Shown here: positions 1 to 8,849 of the stretch, piece by piece
Position numbering within the stretch: the first letter of the stretch is position 1
Layout: each line of letters opens with the position of its first letter
Assembly: GCA_019429275.1 (NCBI GenBank)
Contig: JAHYJC010000004.1
Span: 1-64,000, forward strand
Length of the DNA: 64,000 nucleotides
Direction of reading: 5' to 3'
From: Lentimicrobium sp.
GTDB taxonomy: Bacteria > Bacteroidota > Bacteroidia > Bacteroidales > Lentimicrobiaceae
The notes under the pieces: model-generated
Told to the model about the DNA's origin: nothing
The model's database searches: none
Seen by the model: only the letters and a program-made list of their open reading frames with translations
Position numbers and translations under genes: made by a program

Positions 1-1
1 A

Positions 2-490
2 TCGGATAGCACACTTTTAGGTTTTTCATTCTATAAAAGTAGCCAAGGCTGGGAAATACGTATTGCTCCAAAATCTTTAGACAAAATAAAGAAAAAGATA
101 AAAGAGAAAACCAAACGCAATGACCCATCTCCAGCTAAAGAAAAGATTAAAAAGCTTGAGATTTCAATTCCGGGGTGGGTTAACTACTTTTGCATTGCCA
201 AAGGGAAAAGTAAAATGGAGGAACTTGATCAATTGGTCAGAACGAGGCTCCGTATGTGTTTTTGGAAACAATGGAAAAAGCCGAAAACCAAACGTCTCAA
301 CCTGATCAAATTGGGCATCTCCAAGCAAAAAGCCTATGAATGGAGCAATAGTCGTAAAGCATATTGCAGAGTTGCGCACAGCCCAATTCTGCAAAGATCG
401 CTTAACAACCAATACTTTACTCGTTTGAAATATGTTGGGTTTACTAACTATTACTTTTGGAAAACAGAATACCAGTTAACACTTTTCTAA
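2..490 (+). CDS. ltrA: Group II intron reverse transcriptase/maturase, C-terminal fragment
   Basis: The frame is open from base 2 to the stop at 488-490 and has no start in the window, so this is the last 162 residues of a longer protein (LtrA-type proteins are usually 400-600 residues). It encodes the X/maturase (GIIM) domain: a segment with IPGWVNYF, then RTRLRMCFWKQWKKPKT, then LGISKQKAYEWSNSRKAY and SPILQRSLNNQYF. These match the order and spacing of the intron maturase C-terminus. The polymerase motifs (YADD) would lie upstream. The maturase binds its own intron RNA, helping splicing and retrohoming. An HNH endonuclease domain is absent after the maturase domain. No frameshift is seen in the visible part. 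Confidence 0.88.
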   Translation, partial: SDSTLLGFSFYKSSQGWEIRIAPKSLDKIKKKIKEKTKRNDPSPAKEKIKKLEISIPGWVNYFCIAKGKSKMEELDQLVRTRLRMCFWKQWKKPKTKRLNLIKLGISKQKAYEWSNSRKAYCRVAHSPILQRSLNNQYFTRLKYVGFTNYYFWKTEYQLTLF

Positions 491-583
491 CAAACCGCCG
501 TATACCGAACGGTACGTACGGTGGTGTGAGAGGTCGGAAAATAAAACAGGAGGAAAACTGTTTTATTTTCCTCCTACTCGATT
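491..583 (+). ncRNA. Group II intron domains V and VI
   Basis: Domain V is seen directly at 494-525: ACCGCCGTA pairs with TACGGTGGT (one G-U pair), a two-base CG bulge follows the upper arm TACC/GGTA, and the loop is GAAC. The 5' strand contains CGC, a known variant of the AGC catalytic triad. Domain VI follows: GAGAGG (529-534) pairs with CCT-A-CTC (573-579), leaving A576 bulged as the likely branch-point adenosine, and a 14-bp stem GGAAAATAAAACAG with its complement closes an eight-base loop. The intron probably ends 6-7 bases after the bulged A, at 582-583. Confidence 0.87.
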
Positions 584-695
584 TGCTTTTTGCGAATATT
601 TTCTGACGTTATGACTTTCCGAAAACGATAAATGCATAATCCGTATTGAACCTAGTTTCAGCCCCTTTATGTTGCCAGGCTTTTTATTTAATTGA
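584..695. other. Non-coding stretch after the intron
   Basis: Between the intron end and the terminator of the skp gene I see no gene, promoter match or strong hairpin. If the intron is recent, this would be the 3' exon side of its target. Confidence 0.4.
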
Positions 696-698
696 CAT

Positions 699-735
699 AA
701 AAAAAGCCATCCCTGCAAGAGAATGGCTTTAAAAA
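699..735 (-). terminator. Rho-independent terminator after skp
   Basis: AAAGCCAT (703-710) pairs with ATGGCTTT (723-730). On the minus strand the stem is followed by a run of T (complement of the A run at 698-705). It lies 15 bases after the stop of the skp gene and would end the long minus-strand envelope block. Confidence 0.75.
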
Positions 736-749
736 TAAGTTGCGATCTG

Positions 750-1265
750 TTATTTGAGAGCAAGTTTCTTTTTTACCAGTGGCATCAGGTCATCGGCAGC
801 TTCAAAATAAAGAACGAGTCCTTCGGTTGAATTGAGCACAAAACTGTATCCATTCTCCTTGGCTACATCTTTAACAGCATTTCTAGCTTTCTCAATGATT
901 GGAGAGGTCAACTCAACTTCTTTATCCTGGAGGTCTTCCTGGGCAGTTTGCTGAAATTCCTGAATCCTGCGTTGTAAATCAACGATTTCCTTTTCTTTGG
1001 TTTGTTTTATGATGTTTGACATAGTAGCCAGATTCGTCTGGTATTCATTCAATTTGGTTTCATATTCTGTTTGCATAGCCTGGAACTGAACCTGAAGTTG
1101 CTCCTGATAGGTAGTGAAGGCAGCACGGATAGAATCCTGTCCGGGCATCATTTCATAAAGTTTGGCAAAGTCAATATGACCTATTTTTTGGGTTTTTTGT
1201 GCACTTGCCTGGAGTGCTGACATGCTAATAACAAGTACAACAAAGATTTTAAGAATGTTTTTCAT
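750..1265 (-). CDS. skp: OmpH/Skp family periplasmic chaperone
   Basis: 171 residues, the usual size for Skp/OmpH. A signal peptide (about residues 1-22, ending ASAQ) is followed by the first beta strand (IGHIDFAKLYEMMPG), a long charged and Gln-rich coiled coil (about residues 45-130) and a returning beta segment. Skp is a trimeric periplasmic holdase that keeps unfolded outer-membrane proteins soluble before BamA inserts them. It is the second of two Skp paralogues directly downstream of bamA, the usual Bacteroidota order. A -7 promoter match (1298-1305) 33 bases upstream suggests it can also be transcribed on its own. Confidence 0.9.
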   Translation of the reverse strand: MKNILKIFVVLVISMSALQASAQKTQKIGHIDFAKLYEMMPGQDSIRAAFTTYQEQLQVQFQAMQTEYETKLNEYQTNLATMSNIIKQTKEKEIVDLQRRIQEFQQTAQEDLQDKEVELTSPIIEKARNAVKDVAKENGYSFVLNSTEGLVLYFEAADDLMPLVKKKLALK

Positions 1266-1297
1266 TTATTCAATTGGGTTTAGGTTTATTTGCCGCG

Positions 1298-1305
1298 CAA
1301 AATTA
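1298..1305 (-). promoter_or_regulatory. Bacteroidota -7 promoter element for skp
   Basis: CAAAATTA on the plus strand reads TAATTTTG on the minus strand, a full match to TAnnTTTG. It lies 33 bases before the start codon at 1265. I see no clear -33 TTTG. Confidence 0.5.
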
Positions 1306-1381
1306 GGAAAAAAACTTAATCAGCACGATTGATTGTGATAATGTTCAATATTAAGTGGTAACAACACGCTAATTCGTTGAG

Positions 1382-1909
1382 TTATTGCCTGCTTTTATAG
1401 GAATAGCCCATTTTGTCGAGTACTTCTTCACTGATGTCATACCTTGGATTTGAATACATCATGGAAACACTTCCGGCCTTGTCAAATACAACTGCATAAT
1501 TATCAGCGGCAGCTATTGACTCGATGGCGCTGTAAATTTTTTCCTGAATGGGTTTTATCAGATCCTGTCTGCGTTTAAAAAGGTCGCCATCAGTTCCGAA
1601 ACGCTTACGCTGCAAGTCTTTTGCAATTTTCTCTTTACTGATGATTTCTTCTTCACGTTTGTTTTTAATGTCTTCAGGCAACAAAACTGCTTCAGCTTTA
1701 AAATTCCTGTATAGCTGATCAATTTCAGCAAATTTTGCTTCTATTTCGCTTTGCCATTGAATAGAAAGTTCATCTATCTCGGTTTTGGCATCAGAGTACT
1801 CGGGTATGTTTTCGAGGATAAATTCACTGTCAACATAAGCAAATTTTTGTGCAAATGTTGCAACACTTGCAAAAACGAACAGAGTCGCAATTAATAGAGT
1901 CCTTTTCAT
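1382..1909 (-). CDS. skp: OmpH/Skp family periplasmic chaperone (paralogue)
   Basis: 175 residues with a signal peptide (about 1-20, ending TFAQ), the opening strand KFAYVDSEFILENIPEY and a charged helical region (about residues 40-120) before the closing strand NYAVVFDKAG. This is the OmpH fold: two beta ends joined by a hairpin of long helices. It would act as a holdase for outer-membrane proteins alongside its neighbour at 750-1265, from which it differs substantially in sequence. It follows bamA by about 150 bases. An AAGGAGG sits 7 bases before its ATG, unusually strong for this phylum. Confidence 0.9.
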   Translation of the reverse strand: MKRTLLIATLFVFASVATFAQKFAYVDSEFILENIPEYSDAKTEIDELSIQWQSEIEAKFAEIDQLYRNFKAEAVLLPEDIKNKREEEIISKEKIAKDLQRKRFGTDGDLFKRRQDLIKPIQEKIYSAIESIAAADNYAVVFDKAGSVSMMYSNPRYDISEEVLDKMGYSYKSRQ

Positions 1910-1916
1910 AATGATT

Positions 1917-1923
1917 CCTCCTT
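1917..1923 (-). promoter_or_regulatory. Strong Shine-Dalgarno site of the skp paralogue
   Basis: The minus strand reads AAGGAGG with a 7-base spacer to the ATG at 1909. Most genes in this window lack such a site, as is usual in Bacteroidota, so this one may mark high expression. It supports the chosen start. Confidence 0.6.
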
Positions 1924-2058
1924 TTTCTGAGTTGAGGTTTGATTTATTATTTTTATGCGTGAAATTCTAATCAAAAAACCTGCCACATTTTTTTATTCAT
2001 TCTCATGTTCGTAATCAGAACACAATCCGGGTTAATCTTTAAGTTTTTTTGGAACTCA

Positions 2059-4686
2059 TCAATCAATACTCTGATTGATCGAGAAGTGGAACTGACCTTT
2101 GTTTGCAGAAGGCAATCCCGGCACATCATCAAAACCGTATCCCCAGTCAAGCCCAAGCAATCCAAACATCGGCAGGAAAACCCTTACGCCAACTCCGGCC
2201 GACCGTTTCAGGGAGAAAGGATTAAAATATTTGAATTCCTTCCAGGCATTTCCTGCTTCCAGGAATGTCATGACATAAATGGTTGCACTTGGATTAAGAG
2301 AAATCGGATACCTGAGCTCAAGGGTGGTTTTGTTATAAATTGTGCCTCCAATATTTTTGTTGATGTAATAGTCAGGTGTAAGACTTTCGTTGGAATACCC
2401 CCTCATTCCTATGATCTCCCTTCCATCAAGATTGTTGTAGCCAGATAAACCATCGCCTCCCAGATAATAGCGGTCAAAGGGCGTAACTCCGATGTCAGAA
2501 TTATAAGCTCCCAAAAATCCATACCTGGTTCTGGCACTAAGTACCAGATTGCCAACAATTTGCCGGTAGAGTGAGAAATTGAATTTCCATTTATGATATT
2601 CTATCCACTTGAATTTCTCGTCTTCAGGCATAGATTTATAGTTTTTGTCGCTGAAAAGAGAGTAGGGTGGGGTTAAATCAAGGCTGAGCGAAACCTCTGA
2701 CCCTGACCTCTGGAAGATAGGACTGTCAATTGAGTTACGGGCAAATGTTACCCCAAAACTGTAATTGTTGTATTTTCCGTTTCCATTTCCAAAGGCGAAA
2801 ATATTTCCATAGTTATTCAAACGATAAGTCTGAATGCTAACACGTTGCATCAGTGTAAAATAATCATCAGGCCATGCCAGTCTTTTGCCAAGCATAAGCA
2901 TAAATCCATCAATTTTGAACGATTGATAATTTTCTGCCGATTTTGAAAGGCCGTTAGAATACAGTGAATGATAATAACTTACGCTGAAAGAGTTTGGCTT
3001 TTTGCCTCCAAGCCAGGGCTCGGTAAATGAGGCACTGTAACTCAGGTAGCCCTTACCATAGGATTGCATTCTCAGGCTGAGTTTCTGTCCATCGCCCGAA
3101 GGAATCGGCCGCCAGGCATTGGGTTTGAATATTTTGCTGGCCGCAAAATTATTAAAAGACAAGCCAAGGGTTCCAACAACCCTGCCATAGCCCCATCCAC
3201 CCGATAGCTCAATCTGATCAGAAGAAGTTTCTTCTACCTTATATTCAATATCAACTGTTCCTTCATTTGGATTTGGAATGGGCGTAGGCACAATTTTTTC
3301 AGGATCAAAATATTTTAATTGCGCCAATTCCCTGGTGGTTCTGATAATATCTGAACGGCTGAACATTTGTCCGGGCCTTGTTCTGAGTTCACGCATCACA
3401 ACATGATCATTTGTCCGGGTGTTTCCCTTCAAAATAACTTTATTGATGGTTGCCTGTTTCCCTTCCCTGATCCGCATTTCCATATCAATGGTATCATTCT
3501 CAACCCTTACCTCAACCGGAGTTACTGAGAAAAACAAATACCCATCGTCAAGATAAAGCGTACTTACATCAATCTCATTGGGATTATAGTTAAGATTGGC
3601 ATCAAGTTCGCTTTGGTTGTAAATGTCGCCTCGCTTCAGTTTAAGAACTTCATTCAATTGTTCTGCAGAATACTTTGTATTTCCAACCCACCTGATATCG
3701 CCAAAATAGTATCTTCTGCCTTCATCAATTTTAATATCGATATTGATATTTTTTTTTCCTGATTTATAAACAGAATCCTTTTTAATAACCGCATCTCTGT
3801 ATCCTTCATTGTTGTATTTGGCAATAAGGCTGTTCAAATCTTCCTCAAAATCACTTTTGATAAATTTTGAAGTTTTGAAAATCCGCAATCTGAAATTATC
3901 GCTTACAATCCTGTTGGCGCTATGAATTATGGTGTCTTTATTGAATGAGAGGATCTTTACAGGGAATCCGAAAACAAATTCATCCAAAGCATTGAAAGGC
4001 ATGAACACACCTTTGTCTTTGGTGTTCTTCATGGTCTTTTTTAGTTTAGCATCACTCAGGTTCCTGTTTCCAATAAAATTAATCTGATCAATCTTAACCT
4101 TTTGATTTTTGTCAATATTTATTACCAGACTTATTTCGTTGGCTTTAACGCTGTCAGGCATTTGTTCAATGTTGACCTCAGTATTAAGAAAGCCTTTGCC
4201 ATTGAAATGTTTTTTAATGATGTTGGTTGTCCTTATGATCACATTCTCGGTAACCACATCGCCCTTCATAAGTTTAATCTTATCCCTGAGATCGTCAGCT
4301 TCTGATTTTTTGACTCCCTTAAACGAAAACTTACTCAAACGGGGCCTCTCCTGAAGTTCGATGTTAAGAAAAACAAGTTCATCGGTGAATTTAGTTGCTG
4401 ATATCCTGACGTTGTCGAAAAGCCCCTGAGCCCACAATTTTTCAATTGCTTTTCTAATCTTATCTCCGGGTATTTCTATTTTATCAGCAACCTGAAGTCC
4501 CGAAAGCATGATGAGTACATTATGATCAAGATATTGCACTCCCGAAACGGTAACTCCTCCAATAATGTATTCTCTTGGGTTTGAATAGTCAATTTCGCTG
4601 AGGTCGTCGCCAAGCCTGATCTGGGCATGGATAGTAGTTGATAACAGAAGCAATGCAATTGCAATCAGGCAGGATTTTATTTTCAT
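2059..4686 (-). CDS. bamA: Outer membrane protein assembly factor BamA
   Basis: 875 residues. A signal peptide ends near residue 21 (IHAQ). POTRA repeats follow over about residues 40-450: the first begins with YIIGGVTVSGVQYLDHNVL and a later one with TINKVILKGNTRTNDHVVM. The C-terminal half is a 16-strand barrel with the conserved motifs SGGWGYG and GLLGLDWGYGFD near the end. BamA is the central insertase of the BAM complex in the outer membrane. The gene overlaps the uppS stop by four bases (ATGA), so translation is probably coupled. The two skp chaperones follow. The length is typical for Bacteroidota BamA. Confidence 0.96.
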   Translation of the reverse strand: MKIKSCLIAIALLLLSTTIHAQIRLGDDLSEIDYSNPREYIIGGVTVSGVQYLDHNVLIMLSGLQVADKIEIPGDKIRKAIEKLWAQGLFDNVRISATKFTDELVFLNIELQERPRLSKFSFKGVKKSEADDLRDKIKLMKGDVVTENVIIRTTNIIKKHFNGKGFLNTEVNIEQMPDSVKANEISLVINIDKNQKVKIDQINFIGNRNLSDAKLKKTMKNTKDKGVFMPFNALDEFVFGFPVKILSFNKDTIIHSANRIVSDNFRLRIFKTSKFIKSDFEEDLNSLIAKYNNEGYRDAVIKKDSVYKSGKKNINIDIKIDEGRRYYFGDIRWVGNTKYSAEQLNEVLKLKRGDIYNQSELDANLNYNPNEIDVSTLYLDDGYLFFSVTPVEVRVENDTIDMEMRIREGKQATINKVILKGNTRTNDHVVMRELRTRPGQMFSRSDIIRTTRELAQLKYFDPEKIVPTPIPNPNEGTVDIEYKVEETSSDQIELSGGWGYGRVVGTLGLSFNNFAASKIFKPNAWRPIPSGDGQKLSLRMQSYGKGYLSYSASFTEPWLGGKKPNSFSVSYYHSLYSNGLSKSAENYQSFKIDGFMLMLGKRLAWPDDYFTLMQRVSIQTYRLNNYGNIFAFGNGNGKYNNYSFGVTFARNSIDSPIFQRSGSEVSLSLDLTPPYSLFSDKNYKSMPEDEKFKWIEYHKWKFNFSLYRQIVGNLVLSARTRYGFLGAYNSDIGVTPFDRYYLGGDGLSGYNNLDGREIIGMRGYSNESLTPDYYINKNIGGTIYNKTTLELRYPISLNPSATIYVMTFLEAGNAWKEFKYFNPFSLKRSAGVGVRVFLPMFGLLGLDWGYGFDDVPGLPSANKGQFHFSINQSID

Positions 4687-5438
4687 TTATTGTCAACTTG
4701 TTTTATTTGTTCACTAATCATCCCAAACCTTCTTTCCCTGTTCTGATAGTCAAGTATGGCTTCGTATAGATCATCTTTTCTGAAATCGGGCCATAATTTG
4801 GATGAAAAATATAATTCTGAATAGGCAGCCTGCCAAAGCAGAAAATTGCTGATTCTGTATTCTCCGCTGGTTCGTATGAGTAATTCAGGATCAGGAATAT
4901 CGCGTGTTTCAAGGTAATTTTTAAAAATATCCTGATCAATCATTTGCGGATCAAGCTTTCCGGCTTTAACCTCGGCAGCAATTTTTGCAGCTGCCTGACT
5001 TATTTCCCAGCGGCCACTGTAATTGAGTGCCAGGATAAGGTCCATTCTATTGTTATGTTTGGTTTTATCCATGGTTTCAAGCAGCTGCCTGTAACATTCG
5101 GGTTGTAATTGATTGATATTGCCAATGGCCTTCAGTCGTATTTTATTGTCCATTAGGGTTCCCAACTCCGAATTAAGGGTCTGAACCAAAAGGCTCATCA
5201 ATGCATCTACTTCGCATTTTGGCCTTTTCCAGTTCTCGGTTGAGAATGCATAAAGTGTGAGAAATTCTATACCAAGGTCAGCAGCTGCGGTGGAGGTTTG
5301 TCTTACCGATTCCACCCCGTTCTGATGGCCAAAAACCCTCATTTCGCCTCTGTTCTTAGCCCAACGCCCGTTACCGTCCATAATGATGGCAATGTGCTTA
5401 GGTAACTTCTGCAGGTCTATTTTTTCTTTCAAATCCAT
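4683..5438 (-). CDS. uppS: Isoprenyl transferase / undecaprenyl diphosphate synthase
   Basis: 251 residues, the standard size. It carries the cis-prenyltransferase motif HIAIIMDGNGRWAKNRG near residue 15 with the catalytic Asp, then LTLYAFSTENWKRP, and in the C-terminal part the pyrophosphate-binding PDPELLIRTSGEYRISNFL and ELYFSSKLWPDF. The enzyme condenses isopentenyl diphosphate units onto farnesyl diphosphate to make the C55 lipid carrier for peptidoglycan and O-antigen. It sits between the DUF6089 gene and bamA, overlaps bamA by 4 bases and has a -7 promoter match 13 bases upstream. Confidence 0.96.
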   Translation of the reverse strand: MDLKEKIDLQKLPKHIAIIMDGNGRWAKNRGEMRVFGHQNGVESVRQTSTAAADLGIEFLTLYAFSTENWKRPKCEVDALMSLLVQTLNSELGTLMDNKIRLKAIGNINQLQPECYRQLLETMDKTKHNNRMDLILALNYSGRWEISQAAAKIAAEVKAGKLDPQMIDQDIFKNYLETRDIPDPELLIRTSGEYRISNFLLWQAAYSELYFSSKLWPDFRKDDLYEAILDYQNRERRFGMISEQIKQVDNK

Positions 5439-5450
5439 TCGTTCAATTCA

Positions 5451-5458
5451 CAAAACTA
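5451..5458 (-). promoter_or_regulatory. Possible -7 promoter element for uppS-bamA
   Basis: CAAAACTA reads TAGTTTTG on the minus strand (TAnnTTTG). It is only 13 bases before the uppS start at 5438, which would give a very short leader. Confidence 0.4.
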
Positions 5459-5516
5459 AAGTAGACTGTATTCCAATACGGTTGCTTTTCAGGGGTGTTA
5501 ATAATTGTTAATCAGG

Positions 5517-6353
5517 TTAATAAAATTTGTTAAGACATTTTTCCTTTACCAGATAATTGAGCTTTATTGATAGACTAATTCCGGCAAATGAAAACCAGTC
5601 ATCATAACTTGAATCGCCTCTTTGCATACCCTTCATGTGTGCACCCGTAGGATCAGAAGCTTTTTCCGCCTCGATTTTTGGTCTTTTAGGCGGCTCATCG
5701 ATAGGTCTATTAGGATCATCAGGATCTTGAGGATCAAAATAGTATGTTGTACTTACATCATCAATGTAATCGGTGAAGGTTTTATGCATGGTCCAGCTGG
5801 CAGCTATCCCCATAAAACTATTCAGGCTATATTTGAATCCGATTCCAAATGGCACTGAAAATTGCCATCTTGAATACATTTCACCGGGATTTTGGCCTTC
5901 GGTGCGAAGGTTGTGAAGTACTAATTGATCGCTAAATCCCGGGTATTCAGCTTTAGGGTTGAAATAAAACACCGATCCCCCGGCAAACATATAAGGGGTT
6001 ATAAAATGCCTGAGACTGCCTATGAAATACTCGAAAAAGTTAAGTTCAAAAACGGCTGAAATATCAGAAACATGGCTGGTAAAATTAATAGCCCGGTCGG
6101 TGTTAGCTTTTGAACGCAGATCATCTCCCTGAATGGTACCGTAAGTAAACCCTGCCCTGATGGCTGTGCGATCGTTAAAATTGTGCCTTAAAAATCCCCC
6201 GAATGCGGGCTTGGTAAGGAAAAACTGTCTGCCGGGATTCAGGTCTCCCAAATAGTAAGAGCCTCCGCCAAAAATACCGATTTCGCCATAATGCTGGCCA
6301 AATGCACCGGCATAAGCAAAAATTACAATGACAAAAAGAATAAGTTTCTTCAT
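5517..6353 (-). CDS. DUF6089-type outer-membrane beta-barrel protein
   Basis: 278 residues with a signal peptide (about 1-19, ending AFGQ), then HYGEIGIFGGGSYYLGDLNP, the opening of a small porin-like barrel found in Bacteroidota between nadK and uppS. Alternating hydrophobic strands rich in Tyr, Phe and Gly run through the protein, with a Pro/Asp-rich loop near residues 208-225. No catalytic motif is visible. By family this is a small outer-membrane protein of unknown function; the syntenic place next to uppS and bamA hints at envelope building. The family name comes from recognition of the N-terminus and gene order. Confidence 0.8.
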   Translation of the reverse strand: MKKLILFVIVIFAYAGAFGQHYGEIGIFGGGSYYLGDLNPGRQFFLTKPAFGGFLRHNFNDRTAIRAGFTYGTIQGDDLRSKANTDRAINFTSHVSDISAVFELNFFEYFIGSLRHFITPYMFAGGSVFYFNPKAEYPGFSDQLVLHNLRTEGQNPGEMYSRWQFSVPFGIGFKYSLNSFMGIAASWTMHKTFTDYIDDVSTTYYFDPQDPDDPNRPIDEPPKRPKIEAEKASDPTGAHMKGMQRGDSSYDDWFSFAGISLSIKLNYLVKEKCLNKFY

Positions 6354-6448
6354 AGCAAAAGTATGTCCGGAGTTGCCCGGGCCGGATATTTCAGAGAGCC
6401 GGGTTATTTTTTTGATTTAGCCGGCTCATAAGCACCTGATTTGGCATG

Positions 6449-6456
6449 CAAAAGTA
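6449..6456 (-). promoter_or_regulatory. Possible -7 promoter element for the DUF6089 gene
   Basis: CAAAAGTA reads TACTTTTG on the minus strand, 95 bases before the start at 6353. A second match of the same form lies at 6356-6363, directly against the start codon and probably too close to act for this start. Confidence 0.35.
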
Positions 6457-6501
6457 AGAAAAATTATGAGCCGTAAAGCAATCGTAAAACGCAAGGTTGA
6501 A

Positions 6502-7380
6502 TCAGTTTCTTACATCCCTTCCCCAAAGCAGTTTTTGTCTGATGGTTGTAAAAAAATTGTCGCCCATTCTCTGAACAAGATTAATATAAAAAGTTTCTTT
6601 TTTAACAATAATTTCAGTGTCGGCGTCTATAATGGCTGTGCGCGAATCCAAACCAACCAGATATTGTGACATTCGTCCTTCAACCTTAAGTTTTATAATG
6701 CTTTTGTCGGTTATAACGACAGGCCTGACTGTTAAATTGTGTGTAGCAATAGGTGTAATGACAAAATTTTCGGAGTCTGGTGTTATGATTGGGCCATTGC
6801 AGCTCAATGAATAGGCGGTTGAACCTGTTGGTGTTGCAATAATCAGTCCGTCAGCCCAGTATGAGTTTAGCAGCATATTGTCAATATATACATGAACCAG
6901 TATCATTGAGCCGGTATCTTTTTTATTGACAGTCAGTTCATTGAGTGCATAATTAATCTCACCGAACAGGTGTTGGGGCGTTTCTACTGACAACATTGCC
7001 CTTTTTTCCAGTGTATATTCCCCTCTGATCAGCGCATTCACGGCCTGATTGATCTCCTCTTTTGAAATGCTTGATAAAAATCCCATCCGTCCTAAATTGA
7101 TTCCCATCAGGGGAATACCCGAATCCCTGATCAGGGTAATGGCATCCAGCATGGTCCCGTCTCCACCGATAGAAAACATAAAATCCACTTTCCCCGGCAA
7201 TTCGTGATGCTCAGAAAAAATGAAAGGGTTGTCTTTGAATTTAATCCTCTCTTTAACAAATTTCATAAAGGGAGAATAAATCATAATGGAGATTTTATTC
7301 CGCTCAAGAATTTCGACCAACTGCTGAAGATAGAAGAAGCGGTCGTCGTTGAAGGTTTTTCCAAACAGGGCAATTCTCAT
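6502..7380 (-). CDS. nadK: NAD kinase
   Basis: 292 residues from the ATG at 7380 (MRIALFGKTFND). An upstream in-frame TTG would add 10 residues but the first beta strand begins at the chosen start. Motifs: FSIGGDGTMLDA (the GGDGT of the NAD/diacylglycerol kinase fold), INLGRMGFLS, NELTVNK, and DGLIIATPTGSTAYSLSCNG. The enzyme phosphorylates NAD to NADP in the cytoplasm. It lies in the minus-strand run CBS - Omp85 - nadK - DUF6089 - uppS, about 55 bases after the Omp85 gene. All conserved positions I can recognise are present. Confidence 0.95.
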   Translation of the reverse strand: MRIALFGKTFNDDRFFYLQQLVEILERNKISIMIYSPFMKFVKERIKFKDNPFIFSEHHELPGKVDFMFSIGGDGTMLDAITLIRDSGIPLMGINLGRMGFLSSISKEEINQAVNALIRGEYTLEKRAMLSVETPQHLFGEINYALNELTVNKKDTGSMILVHVYIDNMLLNSYWADGLIIATPTGSTAYSLSCNGPIITPDSENFVITPIATHNLTVRPVVITDKSIIKLKVEGRMSQYLVGLDSRTAIIDADTEIIVKKETFYINLVQRMGDNFFTTIRQKLLWGRDVRN

Positions 7381-7436
7381 TACAGGTGGATTTACATTCC
7401 TTTTTTGCAAATGTACGACAGGCAGGGCTTGTTTTA

Positions 7437-8849
7437 TCAGATTGCTGCCATAAAATGAAGGAAAAAACCTGTCTTCCGTTCGCGATTGGTTGAAAACTCA
7501 GCCCTAAGCACTTTATCGTAATAAGTTACGTAATCTAAACCAATGCCAATTCCGCCAAGTAACTTGCCCTGAAGTTGGTTGGAGTTGACTTTGGTTTCGG
7601 GCCAGGTCATTCCGGCATCGGCAAAAATGCCAAGATAAATGGAATAGGGTATGGTATTGAATTGGTTCGCTTTTATTTTTGGCATTTTAATAATATTACC
7701 GGGAATTAACGCATACCTGATGTTTGATTTCATTAGCAAAAAGTTATCTCCGTCTATCACATAATATTCATAGCCCCTTATGTAATCGCGGTTGAATCCC
7801 AGTGCCTGATTGAGAAACCAGGGTTTCAGCCCTGTTGTTGAAAATTTCGATGCCATTTCCAAAGCGGTATTCCATCGGTTGTATAAAGGAATATGAATTC
7901 TGGCCGAAGACCTGAATGTAAAAAACTTATAATCTGAATTAGGAAACAGACCAAAGCCGTTGACCAATACATCGGCATACCATCCTTTAAGCGGATAGCC
8001 TCTGTTGTCGCGGTAGTCTGCTTTCATAAGGTAGCCTATATCCGGAATTGATGTTTGTTTTTTATTAATCCCAGTATAATCAGGATTAAGATATAGCAAG
8101 GTGTCGCTGAAAAAATACCTGCTCAGGCCAATTGAGAGTGTATGGCTATGATGAATCTGAGGCCGGAATCTTAAAAATAAGGAAGTCTCTATCATTTGTC
8201 TCAGGAAATCATTGGCCCGGTAATATTCGAGTTTGTCTTCTCTGGTAATATAACCGGTTTCACGCTCACGCCCGGCAGAAAGAATTAATCCGGCTCCCAG
8301 AGTTTTTTTTTGGTTGAAATAAGGAATTTCATACAGCAACGAGATTTGCTGCTGGTATCCCAGTTTTGCGCTAATGTGAAGTTTTTCAAGCCTTCCTCTG
8401 AAGTTTTCCTGCTGATAAAATAAACCATAGGATAACCGGCTCAAATCACCATTCTTCCACCAGGCATTGAAATTTCGGTCTGATATTTCGAATACCGGCC
8501 AAAGCCAGATATACCACCGTTCAGTAACTTCAATGATAATCTCAGCAGTTCTGCTTCCGGAATTTTCAATTATTTCAGTATTTACAAAGTGAAACAATGG
8601 CAATCGCATAAGATTTTCAGCAGATTTACTCACTGCCTGCTTCATATCAGCTATAAACAATGAATCTCCGGCTTTGAAAGCGAGCTCTCTAAGAATTATA
8701 TAATCTTTGGTTTTTTTATTGCCCTTTATTGTGACATCCTGAATTAACAATTTTTCTTCAGGATTACTTCCAAATGAAAAAATGGAAACTCCTGTTAATA
8801 AAAAGAGGGAAAGGAATAAATGAATTTGTCTTGAAAGACCGAAACTCAT
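7437..8849 (-). CDS. Omp85-family outer-membrane protein with a single POTRA domain
   Basis: 470 residues. A signal sequence (about 1-27) leads into one POTRA-like domain (about 34-110: LLIQDVTIKGNKKTKDYII ... AEIIIEVTERW) and then a BamA/TamA-type barrel. The barrel shows GYPLKGWYADV, the region FNRDYIRGYEYYVIDG with the conserved RGY, and a final strand ending in aromatic residues. It resembles short Omp85 proteins found upstream of nadK in Bacteroidota; substrate and partner are unknown. The start overlaps the end of the CBS gene by 4 bases, so the two are probably co-translated. It is much shorter than BamA in this window and not a fragment of it. Confidence 0.82.
   Translation of the reverse strand: MSFGLSRQIHLFLSLFLLTGVSIFSFGSNPEEKLLIQDVTIKGNKKTKDYIILRELAFKAGDSLFIADMKQAVSKSAENLMRLPLFHFVNTEIIENSGSRTAEIIIEVTERWYIWLWPVFEISDRNFNAWWKNGDLSRLSYGLFYQQENFRGRLEKLHISAKLGYQQQISLLYEIPYFNQKKTLGAGLILSAGRERETGYITREDKLEYYRANDFLRQMIETSLFLRFRPQIHHSHTLSIGLSRYFFSDTLLYLNPDYTGINKKQTSIPDIGYLMKADYRDNRGYPLKGWYADVLVNGFGLFPNSDYKFFTFRSSARIHIPLYNRWNTALEMASKFSTTGLKPWFLNQALGFNRDYIRGYEYYVIDGDNFLLMKSNIRYALIPGNIIKMPKIKANQFNTIPYSIYLGIFADAGMTWPETKVNSNQLQGKLLGGIGIGLDYVTYYDKVLRAEFSTNRERKTGFFLHFMAAI

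Larger units (their letters stand above)
1..583 (+). mobile_element. Group II intron, 3' part (enters from the left edge)
   Basis: The left edge holds the tail of a bacterial group II intron: the C-terminal part of its reverse transcriptase/maturase (stop at 490), then the structured domains V and VI, ending near 582-583. The 5' end, domains I-III and most of the protein lie outside the window, so the class and insertion site cannot be set. The order ORF - domain V - domain VI is what is expected for an ORF placed in domain IV. No host gene is recognisable in the roughly 110 bases after the intron. Confidence 0.88.
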
